A DNA stretch of 64,000 bases from Solibacter sp039934035 (GTDB lineage Bacteria; Acidobacteriota; Terriglobia; Bryobacterales; Bryobacteraceae). Position numbers and translations under genes: made by a program. The notes below the pieces were generated by a model. That model saw nothing but the letters and a program-made list of their open reading frames with translations, did not search any database and had not been told where the DNA came from. Below are positions 38,074 through 47,295 of this stretch, piece by piece. How positions within the stretch are numbered: the stretch's first letter is position 1; each line of letters starts with the position of its first letter. The DNA lies in the NCBI GenBank assembly GCA_039934035.1, contig JBDTMZ010000002.1:1-64000 (forward strand). The letters run 5' to 3'.

Positions 38074-38652
38074 CGCGACCGTCCGATCTCCTTTCCCGTA
38101 AGGACCATTGTCGATCATCGAGGACACCAACGTGTACTACCCGGCCCGGCATGCGCTGTGAACGGTGATCAACATTGTCGCGGTTCGGCCACTAGCCTCG
38201 CTACAAATCTCAACGGCGGGACCCGCAAGCAGGAAACTCAGGTTGTCGGTCCGGTACGTGGCATCGCGCCTGGGGCATCAAGTTTGTCGTGTGGTGTTTG
38301 CAGCTAGGGCCGGCCAGCCTACCTTCGCGGCAATCCAGAGGCTTTCTTCCCTTCCAGCTTTCTCCGCCGCGAAGCCAAGGAAACCTTTAACTGTCACACG
38401 GACATTTTCCTTACCAAACCTAACCAAATCAACAACCTGCGGCATTCAACGCCCTGCCCTCTCCACCCCGCCATGCTAGCGTCGAAACGGAGAGAATTAC
38501 CCCCTATGCCTTCACCTGAACCCGTCGTCGGCCACCATGCCACTCGAATCCTTGGGACCTACGCCAAATTTCGCATCGAACCCAAGAAGTTCTTTGCCAT
38601 CAACAAAACTCGCGAAAAAGGGGAACCCGGCGAACCCAACGAACCCAGGCCG
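38074..38652. other. intergenic stretch without an identified feature
   Basis: About 580 bases between the SNF2 fragment and the L,D-transpeptidase gene. Open frames here are short or run antisense to the transpeptidase gene. Codon use is irregular, and I see no RNA fold, repeat or promoter worth naming. It probably marks the right edge of the decayed island. Confidence 0.5.
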
Positions 38653-39084
38653 TCACGCCTCGATCACTACCGGCGTCCCGTCCGGCACCAGATTCCAAAT
38701 CTCGTCCATCTCCTCATCGCGCACCGCAATGCACCCCTGCGTCCAATCGCCTTCCACCCACACCCCGTCCTTCTGCCCGTGGATCATGATCTCCCCGCCC
38801 GGATCCACCCCCGCCGCCTTCGCCCGCGCGACATCCGCGGCGTCCGGATACGAGAGGTGCAGCGACAAATGGTACTTGCTCCGCGGATTGCGCCAGTCCA
38901 CCGTATACCGCCCCTCCGGCGTCCGCCCGTCCCCCTCCTGCCGCTTCGCACCCGCCGGCTCCCGCCCCAGCGCAATCCGGTACGTCCGCAGCACCTTCTC
39001 CCCGCGCAACAACACCATTTCCCGCCTCGTTTTGCTCACCAGGATCAGGTCCGCACGCAAAATCCCACACCGCATGTCCACCAA
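38653..39084 (-). CDS. L,D-transpeptidase (YkuD fold)
   Basis: The 143-residue protein is a minimal YkuD domain. It begins with ADLILVSKTRREMVLLRGEK, has GRTPEGRYTVDWRNPRSKYH, and carries the catalytic region IMIHGQKDG and GDWTQGCIAVRDEEMDEIW, with the nucleophilic Cys in TQGC and the upstream His. YkuD enzymes form 3-3 cross-links in peptidoglycan or attach proteins to it. No signal peptide is evident, although MVDMRCGILRADLIL might be an alternative start region. It is divergent from nifJ. Confidence 0.88.
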   Translation of the reverse strand: MVDMRCGILRADLILVSKTRREMVLLRGEKVLRTYRIALGREPAGAKRQEGDGRTPEGRYTVDWRNPRSKYHLSLHLSYPDAADVARAKAAGVDPGGEIMIHGQKDGVWVEGDWTQGCIAVRDEEMDEIWNLVPDGTPVVIEA

Positions 39085-39124
39085 TATACCCAGCTATTGC
39101 AACGACTTGCGTGAAACCTTATTT

Positions 39125-39170
39125 AAGACCTAAATATCTGTAGATTTTTACGACATTTGGGTCTTATAAT
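39125..39170 (+). promoter_or_regulatory. nifJ promoter region with dyad
   Basis: A perfect -10 TATAAT (39165-39170) is preceded by arms AAGACCTAAAT (39125-39135) and ATTTGGGTCTT (39155-39165), which are reverse complements with one mismatch. The -35 is poor (TAGATT at 39141), suggesting activator dependence or control through the dyad. A strong AAGGAGG follows at 39201-39207. Confidence 0.55.
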
Positions 39171-39213
39171 ATGGTTTAAGGACGTGAATCCCATACTCAT
39201 AAGGAGGGGAGAG

Positions 39214-42200
39214 TTGAGCAACTCATCCACCACCACCACTCGGCCGAAGGTAACCATCGACGGTAACGAGGCGGCCGCATACGTAGCCCATCAATCAAAC
39301 GAAGTCATCGCTATTTATCCTATTACTCCGTCGTCCAACATGGGCGAATGGGCCGATCAATGGTCCGCCGAACAGAAAACCAACATCTGGGGCACCGTCC
39401 CGACGGTGATCGAGATGCAAAGCGAAGGCGGCGCTGCGGGCGCATGCCACGGCGCGCTGCAGGCGGGTTCGCTCTGCACCACGTTCACAGCTTCCCAGGG
39501 CCTCCTGCTGATGATCCCCAATATGTATAAGATTGCGGGGGAACTCACCAGCACCGTTTTCCACATTGCCGCTCGCGCCCTCGCCGCTCAGGCCTTATCG
39601 ATTTTCGGCGATCACAGCGACGTCATGAGCGCACGTTCCACCGGCTTCGGCATGCTTTCGTCGAACTCGGTACAGGAAGTCATGGACATGGCGCTGATCG
39701 CGCAGGCCGCCACGCTGGAATCGCGCCTGCCTTTCATGCACTTCTTCGATGGCTTCCGGACCTCGCACGAAGTCGCCAAGGTCGAACAGCTCTCGGCCGA
39801 CGACATCCGCGCCATGATCGACGAAAAGCTCGTTTTTGCTCACCGGAAACGCGCCCTCTCCCCCGATAACCCCTTCATTCGCGGTACCGCGCAGAACCCA
39901 GACGTTTACTTCCAGGCGCGTGAAGCCTGCAACCCGTTCTACATCGCGGCGCCCACCATCGTGCAGAATGCGATGGACCAGTTTGCCGCCATCGCCGGCC
40001 GTCAGTATCACCTGTTCGACTACTTCGGCGCGCCCGATGCCGAGCGCCTCATCATTATGATGGGCTCCGGCGCGGAAGTCGCTCACGAGACGGTGGAAGC
40101 CCTGCTCGCCACCGGTGAGAAGATCGGCCTCCTCAAGGTCCGCCTGTACCGGCCCTTCTCCATCGAACACTTCGTCGCCGCGATTCCCCTGTCCGTCAAG
40201 TCGATTGCCGTCCTCGACCGCACCAAGGAACCCGGCGCCACCGGCGAACCGCTCTACGTCGACGTGCTCACCGCACTGGCCGAAATGGGCATCGCCAAGA
40301 AGGTCATCGGCGGCCGCTACGGTCTCTCCTCCAAGGAATTCACGCCCGCCATGGTGAAGGGCGTCTACGACGAACTGCTCAAGCCGAACCCCAAGAATCA
40401 CTTCACCATCGGCATCAAAGACGACGTCACTCACACCTCGCTCGATTTCGACCCCGAATTCTCCACCGAAGCACCCGGCACGGTGCGCGCCCTCTTCTAC
40501 GGGCTCGGCGCGGACGGCACGGTCGGCGCCAACAAGAACTCCATCAAGATCATTGGCGAAGAGACCGAAAACTACGCGCAGGGCTACTTCGTGTACGACT
40601 CGAAGAAGTCCGGGTCGATCACCACTTCGCACCTCCGATTCGGCCCCAAACCCATCCGTTCCAGCTATCTCATCAGCAAGGCGAACTTCATCGCCTGCCA
40701 CCAGTTCTCCTTCCTGGAACGCATCGACATGCTGAAGAGCGCCGAACCCGGCGCCACCTTCCTGCTCAACAGCCCCTACGACGCCACTGAAGTCTGGAAC
40801 CATTTGCCCAGGCTGGTGCAGGAACAGATCATCAGCAGGAAGGTGAAGTTCTACGTCATCAACGGTGACGAGGTCGCCAAGGCCACCGGCATGGGCGGCC
40901 GCATCAACACCATCATGCAGACCTGCTTCTTCGCCATCAGCGGCGTATTGCCGCGCGAGGAAGCCATCGCCGCGATCAAGTACGCCATCAAGAAGACGTA
41001 CGGCAAGCGCGGCGATACGGTCGTGCAGAAAAACTACGCCGCGGTCGATGCCGCTCTCAATCACCTGCAGGAAGTTCAGGTTCCCGATAAGGTTACGGCC
41101 CTGTTCGATCTCCGTCCCCCCGTTCCCGCTCAAGCTCCGAGCTTCGTCCGCGACGTTCTTGCCCACATCATTGCCGGCAATGGCGACAACCTGCCGGTCA
41201 GTGCGATGCCCATCGACGGCACCTTTCCGTCGGGTACCGCGCAGTGGGAGAAACGCAATATCGCCCTCGAAATCCCCGTGTGGGACGAGGCGCTCTGCAT
41301 CCAGTGCGGCAAGTGCGTACTGGTCTGCCCGCACGCCGTCATCCGCGCCAAGGTGTATGACGATAGCTACCTGGGCAACGCGCCCGCCACCTTCAAAGCC
41401 TCCCCGGCACGCTGGAAGGACATGAAGGACCGCAAGTACACCTTGCAGGTGGCGCCCGAAGATTGCACCGGCTGCCAGCTCTGCGTGGAAGTCTGCCCCG
41501 CCAAGAGCAAGAGCGAAGTCAAACATCGCGCCATCAACATGATGGCCCAGCCGCCGCTGCGCGAAAGCGAAGCCGCCAATTGGGATTACTTCCTCAGCAT
41601 TCCCGAAACCGATCGCAAGGCGCTCTCTCCGACCCAGGTGAAAGACATCCAGCTTCTGCGCCCGCTGTTCGAATTCTCCGGCGCCTGCTCGGGCTGCGGC
41701 GAGACTCCGTACATCAAGCTGGTCACCCAGTTGTTCGGCGACCGCGTGATGATCGCCAACGCCACCGGCTGCACCTCCATCTACGGCGGCAATCTCCCCA
41801 CCACGCCGTACTGCATCAATGAAGAGGGACGCGGACCTTCCTGGTCGAACTCACTCTTTGAAGACAATGCCGAATTCGGTCTCGGCCAGCGCCTGGCGGT
41901 GGACAAGCAGAACGAATACGCCCGCGAACTGGTCTGGCGGCTCGGCTTCCAGATCGGCGAGGAACTGGCGCAGGCCATCATCAATGCCGATCAGAAGACG
42001 GAGCAGGGCATCTTCGCGCAGCGCGAACGCGTGGCCCAATTGAAGGCCAAGCTCGCCGGCGTCGATACGGCGGAAGCCCGCGACCTGGTGAGCGTCGCCG
42101 ATTCGCTGGTCAAGAAGAGCGTCTGGATCATCGGCGGCGATGGCTGGGCGTATGACATCGGTTACGGCGGACTCGATCACGTGCTCGCCAGCGGCCGCAA

Positions 42201-42783
42201 TGTCAACGTCCTGGTACTCGATACCGAGGTCTACTCCAACACCGGCGGACAGGCATCCAAGTCCACCCCGCGCGGCGCGGTCGCCAAGTTCGCCGCCGGC
42301 GGCAAACCGGCAGGCAAGAAAGATCTCGCCCTCATGGCCATCAGCTATGGCAGCGTGTACGTCGCCAAAATCGCCATGGGCTCGAGCGACATGCACACCG
42401 TGAAAGCCATCACCGAAGCCGAAGCCTACGACGGACCGTCGCTGATCATCGCCTACAGCCACTGCATCGCGCACGGCTACGATCTGGCTCACGGGTTGGA
42501 TCAACAGAAGGCGGCAGTCAATTCCGGTTATTGGCCGCTCTTCCGCTACAACCCCGACCTCGCCCCGCAGGGCAAGAATCCCTTCCAGTTGGATTCGCGT
42601 CCCGCCAGCATCGGTCTCAAAGACTACATCTACAACGAGACTCGTTACACCATGCTCGCCAAGAGCAACCCCGAACGTGCCCAGGAGCTCTTCAAGCTGG
42701 CGCAGGACGACGTCACCAGCAAGTGGAAGCTCTACGAACACATGTCGCACCAGAACGGCGTTGCAGAGGAGGTAAAGAAATGA
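39214..42783 (+). CDS. nifJ: pyruvate:ferredoxin (flavodoxin) oxidoreductase, single-chain
   Basis: About 1189 residues from a TTG start placed by AAGGAGG seven bases upstream. The enzyme converts pyruvate and CoA to acetyl-CoA and CO2 with reduced ferredoxin or flavodoxin. Domains in order: pyrimidine-binding (TIDGNEAAAYVAHQSNEVIA), transketolase C-like (MMGSGAEVAHETVEALLATG), gamma domain (FVYDSKKSGSITTSHLRFGP), two 4Fe-4S ferredoxin clusters (CIQCGKCVLVCP near residue 695; CTGCQLCVEVCPAKSK near 755), and the thiamine diphosphate domain (CSGCGETPYIK; ATGCTSIYGGN; IGGDGWAYDIGYGGLDH). All cluster cysteines are present. It overlaps the next gene by four bases (ATGA). It is oxygen-sensitive in many organisms, so it suggests anaerobic or microaerobic metabolism. 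Confidence 0.97.
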   Translation: MSNSSTTTTRPKVTIDGNEAAAYVAHQSNEVIAIYPITPSSNMGEWADQWSAEQKTNIWGTVPTVIEMQSEGGAAGACHGALQAGSLCTTFTASQGLLLMIPNMYKIAGELTSTVFHIAARALAAQALSIFGDHSDVMSARSTGFGMLSSNSVQEVMDMALIAQAATLESRLPFMHFFDGFRTSHEVAKVEQLSADDIRAMIDEKLVFAHRKRALSPDNPFIRGTAQNPDVYFQAREACNPFYIAAPTIVQNAMDQFAAIAGRQYHLFDYFGAPDAERLIIMMGSGAEVAHETVEALLATGEKIGLLKVRLYRPFSIEHFVAAIPLSVKSIAVLDRTKEPGATGEPLYVDVLTALAEMGIAKKVIGGRYGLSSKEFTPAMVKGVYDELLKPNPKNHFTIGIKDDVTHTSLDFDPEFSTEAPGTVRALFYGLGADGTVGANKNSIKIIGEETENYAQGYFVYDSKKSGSITTSHLRFGPKPIRSSYLISKANFIACHQFSFLERIDMLKSAEPGATFLLNSPYDATEVWNHLPRLVQEQIISRKVKFYVINGDEVAKATGMGGRINTIMQTCFFAISGVLPREEAIAAIKYAIKKTYGKRGDTVVQKNYAAVDAALNHLQEVQVPDKVTALFDLRPPVPAQAPSFVRDVLAHIIAGNGDNLPVSAMPIDGTFPSGTAQWEKRNIALEIPVWDEALCIQCGKCVLVCPHAVIRAKVYDDSYLGNAPATFKASPARWKDMKDRKYTLQVAPEDCTGCQLCVEVCPAKSKSEVKHRAINMMAQPPLRESEAANWDYFLSIPETDRKALSPTQVKDIQLLRPLFEFSGACSGCGETPYIKLVTQLFGDRVMIANATGCTSIYGGNLPTTPYCINEEGRGPSWSNSLFEDNAEFGLGQRLAVDKQNEYARELVWRLGFQIGEELAQAIINADQKTEQGIFAQRERVAQLKAKLAGVDTAEARDLVSVADSLVKKSVWIIGGDGWAYDIGYGGLDHVLASGRNVNVLVLDTEVYSNTGGQASKSTPRGAVAKFAAGGKPAGKKDLALMAISYGSVYVAKIAMGSSDMHTVKAITEAEAYDGPSLIIAYSHCIAHGYDLAHGLDQQKAAVNSGYWPLFRYNPDLAPQGKNPFQLDSRPASIGLKDYIYNETRYTMLAKSNPERAQELFKLAQDDVTSKWKLYEHMSHQNGVAEEVKK

Positions 42784-43796
42784 TCGACCTGACGAAAACC
42801 ATCGACCTCTCCACCACGTACCTTGGGTTGAAACTCAAGAACCCGCTGGTGGCCTCCTCCTCGCCCATGTGCCGCGAGGTCGGCAACGTGCGGCGGTTGG
42901 AAGATGCCGGCGCCTCCGCCGTCGTTCTGCACTCGCTGTTCGAAGAGCAGATCGATATCGATAGCGACGAACTCGATCGCTTCATGACCGAGAGTTCGGA
43001 TACGTCCGCGGAATCCACCAGCCATTTCCCCGACCTGCTCTTTAAGGTGATGGGCCCCGATGCTTACTTGAAGCACATCGCCAAGTGCAAGGCCGCGGTA
43101 CAGATTCCGATCATTGCCAGCCTCAATGGCACCACCACCGGCGGCTGGCTGGAATACGCCAAACTCATGCAGCAGGCCGGCGCCGATGCGCTCGAGCTCA
43201 ACATCTACAACATCCCCGTAAACCCGGATATCTCGGGCGCGGAGGTGGAACAGGGCTACATCGATCTCGTACAGGCCGTCAAGAAGGAAGTCACCATCCC
43301 GGTGTCCATCAAGCTGGGACCCTACTTCAGCTCCATGGCCAATATGGCCAAACGGCTGGATGGCGCGGGCGCCGATGGCTTGGTGCTCTTCAATCGCTTC
43401 TATCAACCGGATTACGATCTGGAAGCCCTGGAAGTGGTGCCGAACCTGATTCTCAGCAACTCCCACGAGTTGCTGCTCCGCCTACACTGGATCGCCGTCA
43501 TCTACGGCAGCGTCAAGGCCGATCTCGCCCTCACCGGCGGCGTCCACTCCGCCACCGACGTCATCAAAGCGATGATGGCCGGCGCCAGAGTCGCCATGAT
43601 GACCTCCGCGCTGCTGAAGCGCGGCATCACTTTCCTCGATACCATCGCTACCGAACTATTGGTGTGGATGGGCGAGCACGAATACGATTCGATCCGCCAG
43701 ATGCAGGGCAGCATGAGCCGAAACGCCGTCCCGCAGCCCGCCGCGTTCGAACGCGCGAATTACATGAAGGTGCTTAGCAGCTACGCAATGCGGTAG
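42780..43796 (+). CDS. dihydroorotate-dehydrogenase-like flavoprotein
   Basis: The 338-residue TIM-barrel protein begins MIDLTKTIDLSTTYLGLKLK and has the DHOD-family phosphate and FMN features: NPLVASSSPMCREVGNVRRL, ADALELNIYNIPVNPDISG, IPVSIKLGPYFSSM and ADGLVLFNRFYQPDYD. Its GGVHSATDVIKAMMAGARVA is the FMN-phosphate site. True PyrD active-site bases are not clear, and it is annotated in relatives as DHOD-like. It is translationally coupled to nifJ with GGAGG just before its start, an arrangement known in several phyla. A role in handling electrons or a product of the oxidoreductase is inference. Confidence 0.88.
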   Translation: MIDLTKTIDLSTTYLGLKLKNPLVASSSPMCREVGNVRRLEDAGASAVVLHSLFEEQIDIDSDELDRFMTESSDTSAESTSHFPDLLFKVMGPDAYLKHIAKCKAAVQIPIIASLNGTTTGGWLEYAKLMQQAGADALELNIYNIPVNPDISGAEVEQGYIDLVQAVKKEVTIPVSIKLGPYFSSMANMAKRLDGAGADGLVLFNRFYQPDYDLEALEVVPNLILSNSHELLLRLHWIAVIYGSVKADLALTGGVHSATDVIKAMMAGARVAMMTSALLKRGITFLDTIATELLVWMGEHEYDSIRQMQGSMSRNAVPQPAAFERANYMKVLSSYAMR

Positions 43797-43803
43797 ACCC
43801 GCA

Positions 43804-43873
43804 GAGACGCAAACAGTGAGGGAGCGTTAGGCCGGTACTCTTCGGTCTAACGCTCCCTCACTGTTTGCGTCTC
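43804..43873. repeat. 27-bp perfect inverted repeat after the nifJ unit
   Basis: 43804-43830 and 43847-43873 are exact reverse complements, 27 of 27 bases, with a 16-base centre that adds a short CCG/CGG stem. The outer ends are GAGACGCAAA, the word that builds the repeats at 52144-52282; a further copy (TGCGTCTCTG) lies at about 43891-43900. It starts eight bases after the DHOD-like stop and may act as a transcript end or stabilising hairpin, but it has no T tract. Confidence 0.93.
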
Positions 43874-43952
43874 AGTTTGATGCCCTAATTTGCGTCTCTG
43901 TTTGGGGTACTAACTAATTTCCGCTTGCGGTTTCTTCTACAACCTGGGTTGG

Positions 43953-46289
43953 CTATGCCTTGAGCTTGAACTTACTGTTCAGCGCGGACATTTGATCTTG
44001 CAGGGAAGGCTTCTGGACTTCCGGCTTTTTGACGTCGAGCTTCCTGGCTTCGGGTTTGCTGCCTTCAGGCTTTTTCCCTACCGGCTTTTTCCCTTCCGGC
44101 CTTCCTGCCTCAGGTTTCGGCTTGCCCTCCGGGCGCGTGCGCTCTTCCAGCGCCTTGATGGAAAGCGCGATGCGCTTCGCCTTCGGATCTGCGCTCAGCA
44201 CCTGCACCTTCACGATCTGCCCGACCTTGACCACTTCGCTCGCATCCTTGACGAATCGGTTCGCCAGTTCGCTCACATGCACCAACCCGTCCTGATGTAC
44301 GCCCACGTCAATGAATGCGCCGAAGCGCGTCACATTCGTCACCACGCCTTCGAGCGTCATGCCCGGTTTGAGGTCCGCGATCTCCTGCACGTCGTCGCGC
44401 CACTTGGCGGCAACGAACTTATCGCGCGGATCGCGCCCCGGCTTGCGCAACTCCTCGCGAATGTCGCCCAGCGTGTACATGCCCACGCTTGCCGTGGCGA
44501 AGCCTTCCAGCTTCACGCGCTCGATCAGTTCCGGTTTGGCTACCAGGTCCGCCACCGTAGTGCCTAGCGATTCGGCGATCTTCTTTACCACCTCGTAGCT
44601 TTCCGGATGCACAGCGGTCATGTCGAGCGGGTTCTCGCCATCGCGGATGCGCAGGAAGCCCGCGGCCTGTTCGAACGTCTTCGGCCCGAAGCCCGGCACC
44701 GCCATAAGGTCCAGCCGCGACCGGAAGCGCCCGTTCTCGTTGCGGTACTCCATGATCTTCACGGCGGTGCGCTCGGTGATTCCGGCGACGTAACGCAAGA
44801 GCGCCCACGATGCGGTGTTCAGGTCCACACCCACGCGGTTGACGCAGCTTTCCACCGTGGCTTCCAAGCTCTGTTTCAAGCGGCGCTGATCTACATCGTG
44901 CTGGTACTGGCCGACGCCGATCGATTTCGGGTCCACCTTCACCAGTTCGGCCAGCGGATCCTGCAGGCGGCGCGCAATCGAAATGGCGCCGCGCACCGTC
45001 AGGTCGAGATCGGGAAACTCCTGCCGCGCCATCTCCGACGCCGAGTATACGCTGGCGCCCGATTCGCTCACCGTCACGCTGAAAATCTTCGTGAGGTTGG
45101 CCTGCCGCAGGAAGTCCTGCACGAAGGAGTTGGATTCGCGCGATGCGGTGCCATTGCCGATGGCGATGGCCTGTACGTTGTGGCGCGCCACCAGCGAGGC
45201 CAGCGTCTTGAGGGCGCCGGCGGTATCGTTCCTCGGCTGGAACGGATAAATCACCGCGTCTTCCAGGAACTTGCCGGTGTCGTCAACCACGGCCAACTTG
45301 CAGCCGGTGCGAATTCCCGGGTCGATGGCGAGCACGGTCATGCGCCCGGCGGGCGGTGAGAGCAGCAGGTTTTCGAGATTCTCGCGGAATACCTTAATGG
45401 CCTCTTCGTCGGAGCGGTCTTTCAGTTCCAGGCGCACTTCGGTTTGAATCGAGGGGTTGAGCAGACGCTCGTAGGAATCTTCCACCGCGGTTTCCAGGTG
45501 CGGCACCCAATCGCCCGGCTGGCGGATCACATGGCTGCGCAGACACCCGACCGGCTGTTGCGGATCGAGCTCGATCTCGAAGGTCAGAATGCCTTCCTTG
45601 GCGCCGCGCCGGATAGCCAGCATGCGGTGCGACGGGATCTTGCTGGCCGGTTCGCTGTATTCGGCGTACATCTTGAACTTGCCTTCGGGATCTTCGACGC
45701 CTTCGATTTTCCGGCTGGTGACTTTGCCGTCGCTCATCATCATGCCGCGCACGGCTTTGCGGAACTCGGCGTTCTCGCTGACCATTTCGGCCACGATGTG
45801 GCGCGCGCCTTCCAGCGCCTCCTCGGGCGGCATGCCGAACTGCGCCGCAACCTGATCGAGCGGGGTGGCGTCGTCCTGCGCCCAGAGGAAGTCGGCCAGC
45901 GGCTGCAAGCCCTTATCGCGGGCGATGGACGCCTTGGTCCGCCGCTTGGGCTTGTAGGGCAGGTAAAGGTCTTCGAGCGAGGTCTTCTCGAGGGCGGCCT
46001 CGATTTTGGCCTTCAATTCGGGCGTCAGTTTGCCCTGCTCTTCAATCGACTTCAGCACCGTCTCGCGGCGGTCTTCCAGTTCCCGGAAGTACTCCAGCTT
46101 TTCCTGGATGTCGCGGATCTGCACTTCGTCCAGATTGCCGGTGGCCTCTTTGCGGTAGCGCGCGATGAAGGGCACGGTGGCGCCCTCGTCGAGCAGGGCA
46201 ATCACCGCGGCCATCCCGGCCAGGGGGATGTTAAGCAATTTGGCAATGTGCAGGAGAATGGCGGTCGGTAAGGCTTTCAGTTCAGGCAT
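43953..46289 (-). CDS. tex: Tex-family RNA-binding transcription accessory protein
   Basis: The 778-residue protein has the Tex N-terminal helical part (ATVPFIARYRKEATGNLDEV), the YqgF/RNase H-like domain (MTVLAIDPGIRTGCKLAVVD) and helix-hairpin-helix modules (GVDLNTASWALLRYVAGITE; LDLMAVPGFGPKTFEQAAG). An S1 RNA-binding domain follows (GMTLEGVVTNVTRFGAFIDV near residue 640). The last 70 residues are a low-complexity tail of repeated KPEG/RPEGKKP units, longer than in classical Tex and probably nucleic-acid-binding. Tex affects transcription and RNA handling in many bacteria. Confidence 0.96.
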   Translation of the reverse strand: MPELKALPTAILLHIAKLLNIPLAGMAAVIALLDEGATVPFIARYRKEATGNLDEVQIRDIQEKLEYFRELEDRRETVLKSIEEQGKLTPELKAKIEAALEKTSLEDLYLPYKPKRRTKASIARDKGLQPLADFLWAQDDATPLDQVAAQFGMPPEEALEGARHIVAEMVSENAEFRKAVRGMMMSDGKVTSRKIEGVEDPEGKFKMYAEYSEPASKIPSHRMLAIRRGAKEGILTFEIELDPQQPVGCLRSHVIRQPGDWVPHLETAVEDSYERLLNPSIQTEVRLELKDRSDEEAIKVFRENLENLLLSPPAGRMTVLAIDPGIRTGCKLAVVDDTGKFLEDAVIYPFQPRNDTAGALKTLASLVARHNVQAIAIGNGTASRESNSFVQDFLRQANLTKIFSVTVSESGASVYSASEMARQEFPDLDLTVRGAISIARRLQDPLAELVKVDPKSIGVGQYQHDVDQRRLKQSLEATVESCVNRVGVDLNTASWALLRYVAGITERTAVKIMEYRNENGRFRSRLDLMAVPGFGPKTFEQAAGFLRIRDGENPLDMTAVHPESYEVVKKIAESLGTTVADLVAKPELIERVKLEGFATASVGMYTLGDIREELRKPGRDPRDKFVAAKWRDDVQEIADLKPGMTLEGVVTNVTRFGAFIDVGVHQDGLVHVSELANRFVKDASEVVKVGQIVKVQVLSADPKAKRIALSIKALEERTRPEGKPKPEAGRPEGKKPVGKKPEGSKPEARKLDVKKPEVQKPSLQDQMSALNSKFKLKA

Positions 46290-46311
46290 GATTCCTGTAG
46301 AACCCTTATGA

Positions 46312-46331
46312 TCCCACAGGGTCTTGTGGGA
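46312..46331. repeat. short hairpin between tex and the pseudo-receiver gene
   Basis: TCCCACA (46312-46318) and TGTGGGA (46325-46331) form a seven-base stem with a six-base loop. It lies between the stop of the pseudo-receiver gene and the tex start, both on the minus strand. Without a T tract it is at best a weak terminator. Confidence 0.45.
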
Positions 46332-46347
46332 AACGCGCCTTCCGCGG

Positions 46348-47181
46348 TCAGAGGTACTTCACGAACAGGACGGCGTTGCCGCGTTCGTTGTAGAGGAGCT
46401 CGTCCACCATGTTCCTGGTGAGGAGAATGCCGAAGCCGCCGGGCCGGATGCCGGTTTCGGCGCGCACCTCGACGTGGCGGATGGGCGAATCCTCCGGATT
46501 GGAAATGGCGGCGTGGGGCAGGAAATCCAGGGAAAAGCCGGTACCGGGGTCGTGGATGTGAACGATGATGGATTTGCCGGTGTGGAGAATCGAAGTGCGC
46601 ACGCGCTTGTGCGGGTCGTTTTTGCCGCCATGTTCGATGGCATTCATCAGCAGTTCGCGGAAGGCGGCGGAGACGTCTTCGCTGGCCTGCGCCGAGAGGT
46701 GGGCGGTGATTTCCCGTAGGAAGTGGGTGGTGCGGTCGGCGGCGTCGATCTTGCAGCGGACGTCCAGGGTGATCCATTCCGGACGCGCCGACACCACGCG
46801 GATATCGTCCTGCCAGGTGTCGCATTCGAGCGCCTGCTGCACCAGTTCGGTCAGCGGACCGGGCGTCAGGGGGCGGTGCAGGTAGCCGAAGGCGCGCTGG
46901 CGAATGGCGTGGAGAATCTGTTGGGGCGCCAGGTCGCCGGTGAGAATGACTTTCGTGTCGGGCCGGATGGAGCGGACGCGGCGCAGCAGTTTGAGCGGGT
47001 CGAAACCGTTGCTGCCCTGGGCGGCCAGCACCACGTCGACGGGGCCGGAGCGTATGACTTCAATGGCTTCGCGGCCGTCCGGAACCCTCTGGATTTCGCG
47101 GTCGTCACGTTGCAGAATGCCGGCAAGATAACCTTGGTCGTCGGGGTCGGCATCGATCAGTAACAGGCTGCGCGCGCTCAA
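46348..47181 (-). CDS. pseudo-receiver protein with an RsbW-like ATPase domain
   Basis: The 277-residue protein starts with a receiver fold (SARSLLLIDADPDDQGYLAG). The phospho-acceptor Asp is Ala54 (DVVLAAQGSNG), and the conserved Lys is Arg103 (YLHRPL); only D10/D12 and Thr81 remain. The second half is a GHKL ATPase of the anti-sigma/RsbW type, with N box AFRELLMNAIEHGGKNDP, G1 box IHDPGTGFSLDF and GGFGILLTRNMVDELLYNER. Such kinases act on anti-sigma-factor antagonists in partner-switching. The receiver is probably a docking or protein-interaction module rather than a phosphorylation switch. No partner is adjacent. Confidence 0.85.
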   Translation of the reverse strand: MSARSLLLIDADPDDQGYLAGILQRDDREIQRVPDGREAIEVIRSGPVDVVLAAQGSNGFDPLKLLRRVRSIRPDTKVILTGDLAPQQILHAIRQRAFGYLHRPLTPGPLTELVQQALECDTWQDDIRVVSARPEWITLDVRCKIDAADRTTHFLREITAHLSAQASEDVSAAFRELLMNAIEHGGKNDPHKRVRTSILHTGKSIIVHIHDPGTGFSLDFLPHAAISNPEDSPIRHVEVRAETGIRPGGFGILLTRNMVDELLYNERGNAVLFVKYL

Positions 47182-47295
47182 AACATCTCCACTCTTAATT
47201 TATACGAGTTTGAATCCTGTATTTAATTTAGACGAGGATCAGCATACCATGTAGGTAGAAGCACACTCCACGGTATCGGAGGAAAGCAGGGGGCC

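Noticed and set aside
38473..39114. 213-residue plus-strand gene
   Set aside because: Most of it is antisense to the L,D-transpeptidase and the product is Pro/Arg/His-rich. The first 45 residues look less random but have no support.
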